Part shown: positions 12,987-14,125 of the stretch, piece by piece | Layout of the letters: each line of letters begins with the position of its first letter | Numbering within the stretch: the stretch's first letter is position 1 | Origin: Chloroflexota bacterium | GTDB lineage: Bacteria; Chloroflexota; Anaerolineae; B4-G1 | Direction: 5' to 3' | Assembly: GCA_024232355.1 (NCBI GenBank) | Contig: JAAEPW010001148.1 | Span: forward strand, 1-14,125 | Length of the DNA: 14,125 bases | Position numbers and translations under genes: made by a program | Notes under the pieces: generated by a model | The model's input: the letters and a program-made list of their open reading frames with translations, nothing else | Databases searched by the model: none | What the model was told of the DNA's origin: nothing

Positions 12987-14125
12987 TTACTCTTGGTGAA
13001 TCTTGCGATGCTCATCGCATAACCACAGGATGTTGCCATCACGGGTGATGGTTTTGTGCAGACCGCACCAATGTTCTTTGGGGTCAGACTCCTTGAGAAA
13101 GCTGTGTATTAAGCGCAATGCAGGGCCGGTGGCTTCCATTGTTTCAAAGCGGCTGCCCGCGCTGCTCAGATGCTTGGGATGGTCGTGGGTTTCGAACTCT
13201 TCCGGGACGTTTTTGAGGATGGCTTGGAATACGTCCAGGCTGGTTTTGATGTCGTTAAAGATGCCCTCGTCGTAGGCCTCGGCGAGGGCGCGGGCCTTGG
13301 GGATGTAGCGCAAATAGTCTGTCAACCGGTTGAGCCAGGGCGCGAGTTTGGCCCACCAGTCTTTGGATTGCAGAACGGGGTAACCTTTTTGGCCCTTGAC
13401 GATGTGCGGCCCACCAGGGTGCTGGCACATCAGGTAGAGGGTGTAGCCGGTGCTGAGGAGAGCTTGGGGTGCAAGAGCTTTGCGGTCACCAGGCATCAAT
13501 ACAAAGGTGTTGGGGCATTCGGCTTCGAGGCTCGCGCTGTGATAGTTCCACGTGCGGGTAAAGTCGCGTTGTAGTAACTCGGATACCTGGGAAAGCTCGA
13601 TGTGCAAGTCTTGAATCCCTTCGTTCCCTTGCTTTACGTCCCGGTGAATCTCGTCCAGTCTGGCGACGATCTGGTCATTCGTGGTATAGTGAATGCCGTA
13701 CAACAGGACCGGCACGGATACTTGCTTGAATGGCGGCCGATCACACTCGACCTCGAGCTTGTTATGCTCCATCCGTTCCGCCAAACGCTCATAGTCGTGA
13801 AGGTAGGTGCAAGGTTCAGTGTCGGCGTCTTGATCGAGATGGCAATTGCAGGGAACCAGACGATCATACTTTAGTCCCTTGTAGAACCCTAGCACCCGCT
13901 CGCTGATCGTGTGGTGCAGAATATTGAAAAAATTAAAGGGCGACGGCCCGCGCGCGCGGAGCCATAGTTCGTGTGTGCTGGGATTGAGGACCACCTCGGC
14001 CTGATGACCCTCGTATTCCAGGCGCACGCCTTCGCGCCAATGGACGCCCGTGGTATACGGATGGGTCAGCACGATGAACCAACTCATAACGCCCGGCGGT
14101 GTAAAGCCCTGCAACTTGAACAGCA
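12987..14125 (-). CDS. C-terminal part of a COR-domain (Roco-type) protein, 5' end off the right edge
   Basis: The frame is open through the right edge (378 codons visible), so the gene continues beyond the window and the TTG at 14114 is not a start. The visible part begins in the COR domain: LFKLQGFTPPGVMSWFIVLTH-type sequence, then HWREGVRLEYEGHQAEV and PFNFFNILHHT, which match the COR region of bacterial Roco GTPases. A CxC with further Cys/His (VPCNCHLD, EPCTYLH) follows. A helical, possibly coiled-coil stretch (~145-190) precedes a ~100-residue mixed segment, and the C-terminus has WCGLH ... LWLCDEHRK, two CxxH-type pairs that may bind zinc. The Roc GTPase and leucine-rich repeats expected upstream are not visible. 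Roco proteins are large regulatory GTPases. Confidence 0.8.
   Translation of the reverse strand, partial: LFKLQGFTPPGVMSWFIVLTHPYTTGVHWREGVRLEYEGHQAEVVLNPSTHELWLRARGPSPFNFFNILHHTISERVLGFYKGLKYDRLVPCNCHLDQDADTEPCTYLHDYERLAERMEHNKLEVECDRPPFKQVSVPVLLYGIHYTTNDQIVARLDEIHRDVKQGNEGIQDLHIELSQVSELLQRDFTRTWNYHSASLEAECPNTFVLMPGDRKALAPQALLSTGYTLYLMCQHPGGPHIVKGQKGYPVLQSKDWWAKLAPWLNRLTDYLRYIPKARALAEAYDEGIFNDIKTSLDVFQAILKNVPEEFETHDHPKHLSSAGSRFETMEATGPALRLIHSFLKESDPKEHWCGLHKTITRDGNILWLCDEHRKIHQE

Noticed and set aside
1..14125. CRISPR array, tRNA, rRNA, insertion sequence or attachment sites
   Set aside because: I found no regularly spaced repeats, tRNA-like cloverleaf, transposase gene or flanking direct repeats by reading. 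Short structures could still be missed by eye.

Overview
The window looks like bacterial chromosomal DNA. Most of it is GC-rich (36 of 60 bases in 4201-4260), but 11113-12926 is AT-richer (25/60 at 11161-11220, 24/60 at 12301-12360). All genes I can support lie on the minus strand, so transcription runs from high to low coordinates. The domain set (FGE-sulfatase-fold diversity targets, STAND NTPases, SIR2-like and caspase domains, a COR protein, short GC-rich dispersed repeats) resembles large filamentous or multicellular bacteria such as Chloroflexota or Cyanobacteria. That placement is a weak inference; no rRNA or taxonomic marker is present.

The centrepiece is a complete diversity-generating retroelement (DGR). 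It has a 360-residue reverse transcriptase with the DGR-type motif IGNLTSQ and YCDD (5541-6623), an Avd four-helix-bundle protein (5166-5534), a 75-base template repeat (TR, 5064-5138) and a matching variable repeat (VR, 6826-6900). TR and VR differ at 12 positions, 11 of them at adenines of the TR sense strand. The VR encodes the last ~25 residues of a 1093-residue protein (6813-10094) built as SIR2-like domain, nSTAND NTPase, one membrane segment, then FGE-sulfatase fold.

Downstream of the TR is an overlapping gene pair: a SIR2-like/caspase (C14) fusion (3183-4823) and a 134-residue protein with a polybasic tail (2789-3193). They are followed by a second giant protein, SIR2-like/nSTAND/HEAT/FGE (1-2719), whose C-terminus, and probably a second VR, lies beyond the left edge. 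Upstream of the first giant protein are a HEAT-repeat protein that also has a polybasic tail (10258-11094) and a 36-codon ORF (10099-10209).

My reading, an inference, is a diversified sensor-effector (conflict or immune-type) system: hypervariable FGE domains sense, STAND NTPases switch, and the SIR2-like domains may act as adaptors linking receptors to the caspase. All three SIR2-like domains lack both residues needed for NAD cleavage.

The right third holds an AT-richer block: a HhH-GPD DNA glycosylase-like protein with an endonuclease III-type iron-sulfur motif (11113-11898), an ASCH-domain protein (11940-12293) and a PD-(D/E)xK nuclease-like protein (12309-12926). It is preceded by the 3' part of a COR-domain (Roco-type) gene cut by the right edge (12987-14125). 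The only gene-free stretch above 300 bases is 4824-5165, which holds the TR and several hairpins.
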